Origin: Betaproteobacteria bacterium HGW-Betaproteobacteria-16
GTDB lineage: Bacteria > Pseudomonadota > Gammaproteobacteria > Burkholderiales > Burkholderiaceae_C
Direction: 5' to 3'
DNA length: 64,000 bases
Assembly: GCA_002840835.1 (NCBI GenBank)
Contig: PHCQ01000001.1
Span: 1-64,000 of the forward strand
The first letter of the stretch is position 1. The number at the start of each line of letters is the position of its first letter. The position numbers were made by a program, and so were the translations under genes. Under the pieces are notes generated by a model. The model made no database searches. It was not told where the DNA came from and worked only from the letters and a program-made list of their open reading frames with translations. Shown here in pieces: positions 55,457 through 64,000 of the stretch.

Positions 55457-56340
55457 ACATTCTGCTGACAGGCAAGAACGGTCAGGTGGGATTCGAGCTG
55501 CAGCGCGCGCTGGCGCCGCTGGGCAAGGTGCACGCCGTCGGCTCTGCAGACTGCGATCTGTCTGACGCCAACGCTCTGCGCGATCTGATCCATTCTGTCA
55601 AACCGCAGCTGATCGTCAATCCGGCTGCCTACACCGCTGTGGATCGGGCAGAGTCCGAACCTGAGAAAGCCCGCGCAGTCAACACGGTGGCGCCTGGCGT
55701 CATGGGCGAGGAGGCACAGCGCCTGGGCGCGGCCGTGATCCATTTTTCAACCGACTACGTGTTTGACGGCAATCAGACCACGCCGTACAAGGAATCCGAT
55801 TCGGTGGGCCCGCAATCCGTGTACGGTCAGACCAAGCTCGATGGCGAACGCGCGCTGGCTCAAGCCACGCCGCACCATGTCATTCTGCGCACCAGCTGGG
55901 TGGTGGGCGCGCATGGTGGCAACTTTGCCAAGACCATGCTCAGGCTGGCGGCCGACCGAGACGAGCTCAAGGTGGTGGCTGACCAGTTCGGCGCACCCAC
56001 TTCTGCCGCTCTGCTCGCCGACGTGACGGCGCACCTGGCACGGCAGATCCAGCGCGAAGGCGCCGCCGGGTTCCCCTTTGGCACCTACCACCTGGCGGCG
56101 GCGGGCGAAACGTCGTGGCACGAATACGCCCGGTACGTGATTGGCGAAGCGGTCAAGGCAGGCAAGCCAATCAAGGCCACGCCCGACCGGGTGCTGCCGA
56201 TCCCGGCATCGGCCTACCCCACGCCGGCCAAGCGCCCCCAGAACTCACGCCTGGACACCTCGCTCTTGCAGAGCACCTTTGGCCTGCAACTGCCTCACTG
56301 GCAGCACGGCGTGAGCCACATCCTTCAACAAATCCTGTGA
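55453..56340 (+). CDS. rfbD: dTDP-4-dehydrorhamnose reductase
   Basis: A 295-residue SDR, the last step to dTDP-L-rhamnose. [43 protein letters not shown] and [13 protein letters not shown] (Tyr-x3-Lys) fit RmlD. The start ATG 55453 overlaps the rfbB stop. Confidence 0.96.
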   Translation: MNILLTGKNGQVGFELQRALAPLGKVHAVGSADCDLSDANALRDLIHSVKPQLIVNPAAYTAVDRAESEPEKARAVNTVAPGVMGEEAQRLGAAVIHFSTDYVFDGNQTTPYKESDSVGPQSVYGQTKLDGERALAQATPHHVILRTSWVVGAHGGNFAKTMLRLAADRDELKVVADQFGAPTSAALLADVTAHLARQIQREGAAGFPFGTYHLAAAGETSWHEYARYVIGEAVKAGKPIKATPDRVLPIPASAYPTPAKRPQNSRLDTSLLQSTFGLQLPHWQHGVSHILQQIL

Positions 56341-56348
56341 AGACCACC

Positions 56349-57230
56349 ATGCAAAGAAAAGGCATCATCCTCGCGGGCGGTTCCGGCACCCGTCTGTACC
56401 CCGTCACTCAGGCGGTCAGCAAGCAGCTGATGCCGGTGTACGACAAGCCCATGGTGTACTACCCGCTCAGCACCTTGATGCTGGCCGGCATCCGCGACAT
56501 CCTCATCATCTCCACGCCCCAGGACACCCCCCGCTTCAGCGACTTGCTGGGCGACGGCAGCCAGTGGGGCCTGAACATCCAGTACGCCGTGCAGCCCAGC
56601 CCGGACGGCCTGGCCCAAGCCTTCATCATCGGCGAATCGTTCATCGGCAACAGTCCCTCTTCGCTGGTGCTGGGCGACAACATCTTCTACGGGCACGACT
56701 TCGCCGAGCTGCTGCGCAATGCCAGCGAACGCCCGGACGGCGCCACCGTTTTCGCCTACCACGTGCACGACCCGGAGCGCTACGGCGTGGCCGAATTCGA
56801 CCCCAGCGGCAAAGTGCTGAGCCTGGAAGAAAAGCCTGCCCAGCCCAAGAGCAACTTCGCCGTCACCGGCCTGTACTTCTACGACAACCAGGTGGTTGAG
56901 ATGGCCAAGCACCTGAAGCCTTCGCCCCGCGGCGAACTGGAGATCACCGACCTCAACCGCCTCTACCTGGACAAGAACGAACTGCACGTGGAACTCATGG
57001 GCCGCGGCTACGCCTGGCTGGACACCGGCACGCACGACAGCCTGCTGGAAGCCGGCCAGTTCATCGCCACCCTGGAAAAGCGCCAGGGCTTGAAGGTCGC
57101 CTGCCCTGAAGAAATCGCCTACCGCCACAAATGGATCAGCGCTGAACAGCTCGCTGCACTGGCCAAGCCTCTGGCCAAGAATGGCTACGGCCAGTACCTG
57201 CAGCAGATCCTCAAAGAAACCCCCCTCTGA
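56349..57230 (+). CDS. rfbA: Glucose-1-phosphate thymidylyltransferase
   Basis: A 293-residue nucleotidyltransferase, the first step to dTDP-L-rhamnose. [44 protein letters not shown] and [15 protein letters not shown] are diagnostic for RmlA. The start MQRKGIIL at 56349 follows rfbD by 8 bp. Confidence 0.97.
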   Translation: MQRKGIILAGGSGTRLYPVTQAVSKQLMPVYDKPMVYYPLSTLMLAGIRDILIISTPQDTPRFSDLLGDGSQWGLNIQYAVQPSPDGLAQAFIIGESFIGNSPSSLVLGDNIFYGHDFAELLRNASERPDGATVFAYHVHDPERYGVAEFDPSGKVLSLEEKPAQPKSNFAVTGLYFYDNQVVEMAKHLKPSPRGELEITDLNRLYLDKNELHVELMGRGYAWLDTGTHDSLLEAGQFIATLEKRQGLKVACPEEIAYRHKWISAEQLAALAKPLAKNGYGQYLQQILKETPL

Positions 57231-57235
57231 TCACC

Positions 57236-57781
57236 ATGAACGCCACACCGCTTGCCATTCCAGACGTCATCCTGTTCGAACCCAAGGTCTTCGGCGACGA
57301 TCGCGGGTTCTTCTTTGAGAGCTTCAATCAGGCCCGGTTCGAAGAAGCCGTGGGCCACGCGGTCAGCTTTGTTCAGGACAACCACTCCAAATCCACCCGG
57401 GGCGTGCTGCGCGGCCTGCACTACCAGATCCAGCAGCCGCAAGGCAAGCTGGTGCGGGCGGCGCAAGGCGAGGTGTTCGACGTGGCCGTGGACATCCGGC
57501 GCTCATCGCCCACGTTCGGCAAGTGGGTGGGCGCGCTGCTGAGCGCCGAGAATAAGCACCAGTTGTGGGTGCCTGAAGGCTTCGCCCACGGCTTCGTGGT
57601 GCTGAGCGAAACCGCCGAGTTTCTCTACAAGACCACCAACTACTACGCCCCTGCGCACGAGCGAAGCATTCTGTGGAACGATCCGGATCTGGCCATTGAC
57701 TGGAAATTCGACGGCCAACCCCTGCTGTCTGCGAAGGACCAGGCGGCCAAGCGCCTGAGCCAGGTCGAGGTTTTCCAATGA
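57236..57781 (+). CDS. rfbC: dTDP-4-dehydrorhamnose 3,5-epimerase
   Basis: A 181-residue cupin epimerase, the third step to dTDP-L-rhamnose. FFFESFNQARFEEAVG, RGVLRGLHYQ (catalytic His), PEGFAHGFVVLSETAEFLYKTTNYYAP (Tyr) and LWNDPDLAIDW are standard RmlC features. It starts 5 bp after rfbA, completing the order B-D-A-C. Confidence 0.97.
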   Translation: MNATPLAIPDVILFEPKVFGDDRGFFFESFNQARFEEAVGHAVSFVQDNHSKSTRGVLRGLHYQIQQPQGKLVRAAQGEVFDVAVDIRRSSPTFGKWVGALLSAENKHQLWVPEGFAHGFVVLSETAEFLYKTTNYYAPAHERSILWNDPDLAIDWKFDGQPLLSAKDQAAKRLSQVEVFQ

Positions 57782-57869
57782 CATCACGCCTCCGGTCTGA
57801 ACCTGGCCGTGCCACGCGCGAGGCTGTGCACTCAAGTTCAAGAAGTTCCAGGATTGAGTCTTTCAAAGC

Positions 57870-58676
57870 ATGATCAACTACACCCAGCTGGTCAAAAGCG
57901 CCTTTGAGGACATTGGCCGAGCCCTGAACAACCACCATCAAATCGTGACCCTCGGGTGGCAGGACGTTGCCACCCGATACCGCAGATCCGTCATTGGCGC
58001 TTTCTGGCTGACGATCAACAAAGCTGTGCTGATCGCGGCCATTGGTCTCGTGTTCGGCACCCTGTTCGGCCAGCCCATGGCCCAGTTCCTGCCGCACGTC
58101 GCCATCGGCCTCGTCGTCTGGGGCTTCATCAGCTCGACACTGAGCGGTGCCTGCGCCACCTTCATCACCAACAAAGGCATCATTCTCCAGATCAACCTGC
58201 CCTTGTACACGCACCTGATGCGCGACATGTGGAACGAGACGATCATCCTCGCCCACAACGTCGTCATCATTCCCATCTTGCTGATCGTGTTCCAGGCCAG
58301 CATTGGCTGGCCCATCTTGCTGATCGTTCCGGGGTTCCTGCTGCTGGTGCTCAACCTGATCTGGATCAGCCTCGTGCTGGCCGTGCTGTGCACGCGCTAC
58401 CGCGACGTGACACAGATCGTGCAAAACGTGTTGCAGGTTCTGTTCTATCTCACCCCGATCATCTGGAACTCTCATCTCATGCCCGACAGGGTCAACCGGC
58501 TGATTCTGGAGATCAATCCCTTCTTCCACATGCTTGAAGTCATCAGAGAACCGATCCTGGGCGCTGCGCCCGGCATGTCCAGCTGGATCTATCTTTCTGT
58601 CATGGCCGTCGTCGGATGGGCATTCGCCCTCCCCTTCTTTGGTTTCTTCCGGCGTCGAATCGCGTACTGGCTATGA
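57870..58676 (+). CDS. wzm: Polysaccharide ABC exporter permease (Wzm type)
   Basis: A 268-residue, six-helix ABC-2 permease. [26 protein letters not shown] near the start is a conserved Wzm/KpsM/TagG segment, and [41 protein letters not shown] near the end is the family hallmark. It exports undecaprenyl-linked O-antigen or capsule to the periplasm. It shares ATGA with the ATPase gene. The 88-bp gap after rfbC holds nothing recognisable. Confidence 0.93.
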   Translation: MINYTQLVKSAFEDIGRALNNHHQIVTLGWQDVATRYRRSVIGAFWLTINKAVLIAAIGLVFGTLFGQPMAQFLPHVAIGLVVWGFISSTLSGACATFITNKGIILQINLPLYTHLMRDMWNETIILAHNVVIIPILLIVFQASIGWPILLIVPGFLLLVLNLIWISLVLAVLCTRYRDVTQIVQNVLQVLFYLTPIIWNSHLMPDRVNRLILEINPFFHMLEVIREPILGAAPGMSSWIYLSVMAVVGWAFALPFFGFFRRRIAYWL

Positions 58677-59434
58677 GCGGCAAAGCTTTCATCCACCTCG
58701 ACCGGGTCACGGTTGATTTCCCCATCTTCAATGCGTCCAGCCTGTCGCTGAAGAACAAAGTCATCAAGGCTGTCACGGGCGGCAAGATTTCCACCCGGCA
58801 CGACGGCCACGTGATTGTCCGCGGGCTCGACGATCTGAGCTTCAAGATCGAATCGGGCGAGCGACTGGGCATCGTGGGGCACAACGGTGCGGGCAAGACC
58901 ACGCTGCTGCGGGTGCTCTCCGGCATCTACCACCCCACAGCCGGCACCGCCACCATTGAAGGGCATTGCACCTCGCTGATCAACATCAGCCTGGGCATTG
59001 ATGCAGAAGCCACGGGCAGGGAGAACATCTCCCTGCGGGCGACCCTTATGGGTATGACACCCAAAGCCGTGGACGCCATGATGGAAGAAATCATCGAGTT
59101 TTCGGGCCTGGGTGATTTCATCGACATGCCGTTTCGCACCTACTCGTCAGGCATGCAGATGCGCCTTGCGTTTGCCGTGTCCACTTCCATTCACCCCCAG
59201 ATCCTCATCATGGACGAGTGGCTGTCAACGGGAGACCAGGACTTCAAGGAGCGTGCCAAGAAGCGCATGGACGACATTGTCGAATCCACCGAAATTCTGA
59301 TCCTGGCCAGCCACTCCAAGAACCTTCTGATGTCCAACTGCACGCGCATCATCTGGATGGAACAGGGCAAGATCAAGATGGACGGGCCTGCAAAACTGGT
59401 AGGGGAGGCCTATTTTGGCAACCAACCTGAATGA
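58673..59434 (+). CDS. wzt: Polysaccharide ABC exporter ATPase (Wzt type, short)
   Basis: A 253-residue ATPase: GHNGAGKTT (Walker A), [11 protein letters not shown] (signature) and [12 protein letters not shown] (Walker B). It opens [27 protein letters not shown], typical of Wzt and KpsT. It ends just after the nucleotide-binding domain, so it lacks the C-terminal carbohydrate-binding domain of O8/O9a Wzt. That implies chain-length control or export without terminal-residue recognition. It overlaps the next gene by 20 bp. Confidence 0.93.
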   Translation: MSGKAFIHLDRVTVDFPIFNASSLSLKNKVIKAVTGGKISTRHDGHVIVRGLDDLSFKIESGERLGIVGHNGAGKTTLLRVLSGIYHPTAGTATIEGHCTSLINISLGIDAEATGRENISLRATLMGMTPKAVDAMMEEIIEFSGLGDFIDMPFRTYSSGMQMRLAFAVSTSIHPQILIMDEWLSTGDQDFKERAKKRMDDIVESTEILILASHSKNLLMSNCTRIIWMEQGKIKMDGPAKLVGEAYFGNQPE

Positions 59435-60374
59435 GCGGGATGAGCGCACCTGCGTCTACACCGTTCTGACCGGTGGCTACGAGGGCCTGAATGAACAGCC
59501 GGCCCTGGAAGGTTCCAGCCTCCCACGAATCTGCCTGACAGACGATCCAACGCTGACAAGCGATGCATGGGAGGTCAGGCTGATCAAGCCGGTATTCCCT
59601 TTGGACCCGATCAGGAGCCAGCGTGACACCAAGGTCAACCCGGGCTTCTATCTTCCTGAGTTCACGCGCAGCCTGTATGTGGACAACTCGGTTGTGCTCA
59701 AGCAGCGCCCGGAACAGCTGCTGGAGGCTTTTTCGCATCCCGACCAGTGCACCTTGTTTGCTCACTCTTTCCGGAAGTCTCTTTATGAAGAGTTCCGGGA
59801 AATCATGCAGACCGGACTGGACGACTCGGCGCGCGTCTTCGAGCAGTTCAACCACTACAAGGCCACCGACGTGGCCTTGTTTGACGAGCCGTTGATCTGG
59901 ACCGGCATCATGATCCGGAACCACAGGGCAGACAACTTTGATGTGTTCTGCCATCACTGGGCGTCCCACATCATGCGCTACACCCGCCGCGACCAACTGT
60001 CGGTGACGGCAGCACTTCGGCAAAGCGGTCTGCAGTTCCACCTGCAGGAAATTGACAACTACGATTCACCTTGGCACAGCTGGCCCAACACCGGCCAGCG
60101 CAGGAACGACGTGCGCAGGAATGCTGGTGGTCTGTTCGATACCGAGTTCCGCATCGAGGCCAGTCGGCTCGAACACGAACTGCAGATTGTCAAAGAGCAG
60201 GTCCGGCATCATCAGGAGCTCCTGAAAGAAGAAGTGGCAAAACATGCCGAGGTGATCAGGATGTATGAGGAGCAGGTGCAGCTGACCGACGCCGTCGTCC
60301 AGGACTATGAAAACACACTGAGCTGGCGAGTCACCACGCCATTGCGCTGGGTCAGGAAGCGCTTGGGTCGCTAG
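59415..60374 (+). CDS. DUF616-like glycosyltransferase with C-terminal coiled coil
   Basis: A 319-residue protein. [55 protein letters not shown] and [12 protein letters not shown] match the bacterial DUF616/TOD1-like glycosyltransferase pattern (YTA-type start, D-P-x-R, K-x-x-P). Residues about 245-295 are a coiled coil ([22 protein letters not shown]), ending in [19 protein letters not shown]. The start is TTG 59415: no ATG or GTG is available in frame, and GGGGAGG sits 6 nt upstream. It overlaps wzt, so translation is coupled. Confidence 0.75.
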   Translation: MATNLNERDERTCVYTVLTGGYEGLNEQPALEGSSLPRICLTDDPTLTSDAWEVRLIKPVFPLDPIRSQRDTKVNPGFYLPEFTRSLYVDNSVVLKQRPEQLLEAFSHPDQCTLFAHSFRKSLYEEFREIMQTGLDDSARVFEQFNHYKATDVALFDEPLIWTGIMIRNHRADNFDVFCHHWASHIMRYTRRDQLSVTAALRQSGLQFHLQEIDNYDSPWHSWPNTGQRRNDVRRNAGGLFDTEFRIEASRLEHELQIVKEQVRHHQELLKEEVAKHAEVIRMYEEQVQLTDAVVQDYENTLSWRVTTPLRWVRKRLGR

Positions 60375-60548
60375 CCACACACGCCTCGCAAGCGTTGGGG
60401 AAATCGGAGCAACAATCAAAAATTCCAGCAGATGCCAAGCACAGCATCAAGGGCCATGAGCCACTGAAAACAGAAGGCTTTCATGGCGGTCTGAGTTCAA
60501 CAGCCCTTTCCTCTCGTCCCAGCCTGCGCATCATCGGTTGAACAACAA

Positions 60549-63500
60549 ATGGACATCCTCCAGCAGACCACGCCACCCCAGGCCCATTGGCAGCCGCTGA
60601 CCATCCGGTACGACAGCGTCGTACTGCCTGAGGACATTGCGCGTTGGCAACAGGCTTGCCGCTTCGCACCACACCGGGCTGACGGCGTTGCCGTCTACCA
60701 CAAGCTGAGCCTGAACGCGGACACGCTGTACCTGGAAAGACTGGCCTGGGCCGCCATGTCTCTTTACCAGGAAGCCTTGAACGACGAACTCAACGCGGTC
60801 GCGTTGCAGACACAGAAGTGGCTGAGCGAATCAGCGCAGGACCCAGACATTCGCGCCTATGCCCGGTTCATGGGGCATATGTTGAGCGAACGGGAGATCG
60901 GACACAACCAGAATTCGGCAGCAGTCGACCCCAGCTTGCCAGACTGGATGGCCGACGACTGGCAGATTCTGGGCATGGTGCAGGCGCGTGAAGAGGAAGA
61001 GCGCCTGCGCCGATTCAATGCGCTGCTTGCCTCCAAAGGTTTGACGACTGTTGAAGCACTCAACGCAGACGGACGCGACAGCCCTCTGCTGGACCGACTG
61101 ACCAGCCGACGAGACACAGCCCAAAACAGCCCGGTTGACCCCGCCAAACTGGTGTCCGTGATCCTCCCCGTGTACAACGCTGAAAGCACAATAGAAACGT
61201 CGGTCAGGTCATTGCTCTCCCAGACCTGGCCTCACATTGAAATCATCGCTGTCGACGACGCCAGCACAGACGCGAGCGCTGCGGTACTCCAGGAAATGGC
61301 CCGCCAAGACAGCCGGCTGCGCATCGTGCAATCAGACCGCAACCGCGGTGCGTACCCTGCCCGCAACCTGGGACTTGCGCAAGCTCAAGGCCAGTTTGTG
61401 ACGGTGGCAGACAGCGACGACTGGCACCACCCGGAAAAAGTTGAACAACAGGTCACCTGCCTGATGGCCAACCCCCATCTGATTGCGACCATGTCCGCAG
61501 GCTTGCGGGCCACTGAAGACCTGACACCTGTTGCCCGGGCCCGCCCCTACTACAAGCACGCCAACCTGTCATCCCTGATGTTTCCCCGCCTGAAGATCAT
61601 GGAAACACTGGGCGCCTGGAATGCCGTCCGATTTGGCGCGGACACCGAATTTTTCAATCGATTGGCCATGGTGTTTGGCGCAGACAGCCTTCTGACCATC
61701 GACCTGCCACTATTTGTCGGCAGGGTCAGAGCCGACTCGCTCACCAACGATCCCTTGCACGGCTATGTAGGCCACGACCTCGGCGCGCGCAAGGAATACG
61801 TGGAGTGCTATCGCTTCTTTCAACGCCACGCATCAGGAAGTGCGTTGACCTTCCCGTTGGCTCCGGACGCTGCCCTGCCTTTTCCGGTTCCGAGACTGTC
61901 GGTCCACCGATCGGCAGTGCCCATCACATGCGACATTGTCTATGCATCGGATCTGCGTGATGAGCACCAGGCCACACGCGCCATCTATCATCACCGGATG
62001 GCCGCCGCAAAAGGCCAGCGCTTGGAGTTGCTGCACGTGCCGGCATTCAACCCTGTTGTAGCAGACAACGTTGCGCCACTCCTTCGCGACTACCTGTTCA
62101 AACACGGCAAAGCGCTCATTTCGGCTGGAGAAAACCTACGCGCAGAGCTGCTTGTCCATCACGCATCCGTCTCGCCAGCACAGATCAAGCAGCTGTATCC
62201 GGAGCCAAGCTTTCAAATGACACAGCAAGACTCTCTCGTTAATTCGAACGCAAACACAGGCGGGCCAACAACCGCTTGCCAAGCTTCAAATGCTTATGAT
62301 GTTCAAGCATTGCTGGAGTTAAAAAGAAAACTCCCTCAGGAACTTCAGCTAAAGAGTCTGGAAATGCGCCTGAAGTATGAAAACATCCGCAAATCATCTT
62401 TGGGGGCGGCAATTTTTCAATACGCGGATGGCGATCTGGAAGCAATCGCCAAAGCCGTTAAAAAAGTCTCCACCGCAGAAGAATTCAAGCCATTTCAACA
62501 GGCCAACAGCGACCTCGTGAAGTCGCGATGGAAGCAACTGCTTCACTGTGTCAACACCTCTGCAACAGAAGGACATAACGGCATTCACCTAACCAGTCTC
62601 TTATTGCAGGAACTGCGGGACACCGGCGACCACCGGGTAAACATGTTGCTCGCCAATCTTACAACTGAAGATACTGCATGGCTTGATCATCTGAACAAGT
62701 ATCTTCACAGTATAGATGGACCCATGCTCAGATTAAATGACGGTATCAGAGATAAGCGCATACTTCGACTTAGCGGGTGCAAAACCAGATCAGATGATAG
62801 CATCGGTGGACCACTTGTTTCGGTGATCATGCCCTGTTTCAATGCGGAAAAGTATGTGGAATGGGCTGCTCGATCCATTCTTCAGCAAACCTGGAAAAAC
62901 CTCGAACTCATCCTTGTTGATGACTGCAGCACTGACGGTACGCCATCAATCTTGAAAAATATCGCAGCCAGCGATGCACGTGTGAAGCTATTACGAACAC
63001 CTTTCAATGCTGGGCCATACGTTGCAAAGAATCAGGGCGTATTAGCAGCACAGGGTGAATATATTACCGGACACGATGCGGATGACTGGGCCGTACCGAC
63101 TCGCATAAGTGGACAGCTTCAGAGCCAGGTTGGGCTTGGACAACCCATTGCAGTTGGTTACATGCTGCGTATCTCACCGCTAGGAAAGTTCACTCAAATC
63201 GCGAGCCCGGGAATGTTTTCCCCTGATGGGGTCTTAAGAAAAGCAAGCATCTCAGCATTCATGAAGGCAGATTTTTTCCATGCCCGCCTTGGCAGCTGGG
63301 ACAATGTTCGATATGGCGCCGACAGTGAGTTCCTGGCACGAGCGGCTATTGCCCTCGGGCATGAGGTTGCATTGACAAAAACCTTCACCATGTTCTGTCT
63401 TGACCTGGAAAGTAGCTTGACCAATCAATCAGAATCGCAAATTCTGTCGGGCACATTAACCGGCACCCGTCTGGAATACAAAGAGTCCTGGCTGGCATGG

Positions 63501-63596
63501 CACAGTCAACTGGGCCCAGATCAGACCTTTCTTTCATTAAATAGCGGAAGAAATTACTTTAATGCACCGCTGAAAATGCAAAACAAGCTGGACTGA
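60549..63596 (+). CDS. Double family 2 glycosyltransferase, 1015 residues
   Basis: A large cytoplasmic protein with two GT2 domains. After a helical N-terminal region (1-195), the first domain (200 to about 420) has LVSVILPVYNAES, IAVDDASTDAS and VADSDDWHH. A middle region (about 440-750) includes a possible HAD- or GT-B-like stretch (CDIVYASDLRDEHQATRAIYHH) and a helical part. The second domain (755 to about 1000) has LVSVIMPCFNAEK, LVDDCSTDGT and GHDADDWAVP. Two active sites suggest a bifunctional polymerase adding alternating sugars. Base composition falls sharply inside the gene, near residue 558. Confidence 0.83.
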   Translation: MDILQQTTPPQAHWQPLTIRYDSVVLPEDIARWQQACRFAPHRADGVAVYHKLSLNADTLYLERLAWAAMSLYQEALNDELNAVALQTQKWLSESAQDPDIRAYARFMGHMLSEREIGHNQNSAAVDPSLPDWMADDWQILGMVQAREEEERLRRFNALLASKGLTTVEALNADGRDSPLLDRLTSRRDTAQNSPVDPAKLVSVILPVYNAESTIETSVRSLLSQTWPHIEIIAVDDASTDASAAVLQEMARQDSRLRIVQSDRNRGAYPARNLGLAQAQGQFVTVADSDDWHHPEKVEQQVTCLMANPHLIATMSAGLRATEDLTPVARARPYYKHANLSSLMFPRLKIMETLGAWNAVRFGADTEFFNRLAMVFGADSLLTIDLPLFVGRVRADSLTNDPLHGYVGHDLGARKEYVECYRFFQRHASGSALTFPLAPDAALPFPVPRLSVHRSAVPITCDIVYASDLRDEHQATRAIYHHRMAAAKGQRLELLHVPAFNPVVADNVAPLLRDYLFKHGKALISAGENLRAELLVHHASVSPAQIKQLYPEPSFQMTQQDSLVNSNANTGGPTTACQASNAYDVQALLELKRKLPQELQLKSLEMRLKYENIRKSSLGAAIFQYADGDLEAIAKAVKKVSTAEEFKPFQQANSDLVKSRWKQLLHCVNTSATEGHNGIHLTSLLLQELRDTGDHRVNMLLANLTTEDTAWLDHLNKYLHSIDGPMLRLNDGIRDKRILRLSGCKTRSDDSIGGPLVSVIMPCFNAEKYVEWAARSILQQTWKNLELILVDDCSTDGTPSILKNIAASDARVKLLRTPFNAGPYVAKNQGVLAAQGEYITGHDADDWAVPTRISGQLQSQVGLGQPIAVGYMLRISPLGKFTQIASPGMFSPDGVLRKASISAFMKADFFHARLGSWDNVRYGADSEFLARAAIALGHEVALTKTFTMFCLDLESSLTNQSESQILSGTLTGTRLEYKESWLAWHSQLGPDQTFLSLNSGRNYFNAPLKMQNKLD

Positions 63597-64000
63597 CCCA
63601 CAATGAATCATAAATCCAATCTCATCAGTCAAAATGCCCATCTTGAGAGCTCCACAATAGCCATCATTGGGCTTGGCTATGTGGGTCTTCCGCTCGCCGT
63701 GGAATTCGGAAAAATTCGAAGAACCATCGGTTTTGATATCAATAGGCAACGCGTTGAAGACCTGAAATCTGGCAACGACTCAACCCGGGAAGTGGAGCCA
63801 GGGGAGCTTCAGGAAGCCAGATATTTGAAGATCAGTGACAACCTAGAAGACTTGCGGCAGGCAGGCATTTTCATTGTGACGGTCCCTACCCCAATCGATC
63901 AGAACCGTGCACCGGATCTAACCCCCCTCATCAATGCTTCACGCACCATCGGACAGGTGATCTCAAAGGGTGCCATCGTCATCTACGAGTCAACCGTCTA
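62200..64000. other. Low-GC segment, probable recombination junction
   Basis: Up to about 62200 the sequence is GC-rich. From about 62220 to the window end it is visibly poorer in G/C, with runs such as TTAAAAAGAAAA and A/T-ending codons, across the second half of the double GT2 gene and the following dehydrogenase gene. It continues past the edge. Confidence 0.7.
63603..64000 (+). CDS. UDP-N-acetylhexosamine dehydrogenase (WbpO/TviB type), 3' truncated
   Basis: The window ends inside this gene; 132 residues are visible. TIAIIGLGYVGLPLAVEFGK is the NAD motif, and GFDINRQRVEDLKSGNDSTREVEPGEL and FIVTVPTPIDQNRAPDLTPL follow, characteristic of the TviB/WbpO/WbpA group that oxidises UDP-GlcNAc or UDP-GalNAc to the uronic acid. 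It starts 6 bp after the double GT2 stop and has the same low GC. Confidence 0.92.
   Translation, partial: MNHKSNLISQNAHLESSTIAIIGLGYVGLPLAVEFGKIRRTIGFDINRQRVEDLKSGNDSTREVEPGELQEARYLKISDNLEDLRQAGIFIVTVPTPIDQNRAPDLTPLINASRTIGQVISKGAIVIYESTV

Overview
The window is a high-GC chromosomal segment (mostly well above 60 % by eye) from a betaproteobacterium, most likely a Burkholderiales member of the Comamonadaceae (Hydrogenophaga/Acidovorax-like). This rests on the rpsP-rimM-trmD-rplS order next to a CoA-pyrophosphatase NUDIX gene and a CobD/CbiB-like membrane protein, the lysine-type glutaryl-CoA dehydrogenase with a divergent LysR gene, the KdkA kinase, and GC-rich intergenic repeats typical of that family. 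No tRNA, rRNA, insertion sequence, prophage or CRISPR array was seen.

Layout. 1-8.7 kb: the 3' end of an OafA-type acyltransferase, an RG-tailed DEAD-box helicase, a PiT phosphate transporter, oligoribonuclease, a Ste24-like M48 protease, PhhB and RsgA. 8.8-13.0 kb (minus strand): the ribosomal protein/tRNA methylation operon followed by NUDIX and CobD-like genes. 13.0-17.3 kb: a GNAT/TM2 pair, an AEC transporter, and a TetR gene divergent from a two-gene membrane-protein operon (ABA4-like plus an unknown), with two copies of a 17-bp palindrome between them. 17.3-23.4 kb: a zinc block, with a Fur/Zur-family gene leading a translationally coupled ABC operon that includes a small Cys/His protein and a DUF3299 protein, divergent from znuCBA across two GCAAY-N3-GTTGC palindromes. 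23.5-28.9 kb: EamA exporter, MsrA, LysR/GcdH and a CPA1 antiporter. 29-36.7 kb: TetR, an RND efflux pump, PCMT, rhodanese and TolC.

36.7-64 kb is a large surface-polysaccharide region, all on the plus strand: a lipid-A-core gene fusing Kdo transferase (WaaA) to Kdo kinase (KdkA), a structured intergenic RNA candidate ending in an intrinsic terminator, UDP-glucose dehydrogenase, an SGNH esterase-autotransporter with a lipobox, a GT4/FAD-enzyme/flippase-like/GT-C module, several GT2 enzymes, the dTDP-L-rhamnose genes rfbBDAC, a Wzm/Wzt-type ABC exporter, a DUF616-type glycosyltransferase, a double GT2 protein, and the start of a WbpO/TviB-type UDP-HexNAc dehydrogenase. Together they suggest an ABC-exported, rhamnose- and uronic-acid-containing polysaccharide. 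Base composition drops sharply at about 62.2 kb inside the double GT2 gene, which looks like the edge of an imported segment.

The points most worth a second look are the three-way-junction RNA candidate (about 39576-39724), the small Cys/His protein in the zinc operon, the WaaA-KdkA fusion, the lipobox autotransporter, and the mosaic junction. All functional calls come from reading motifs and context; no database search was possible.
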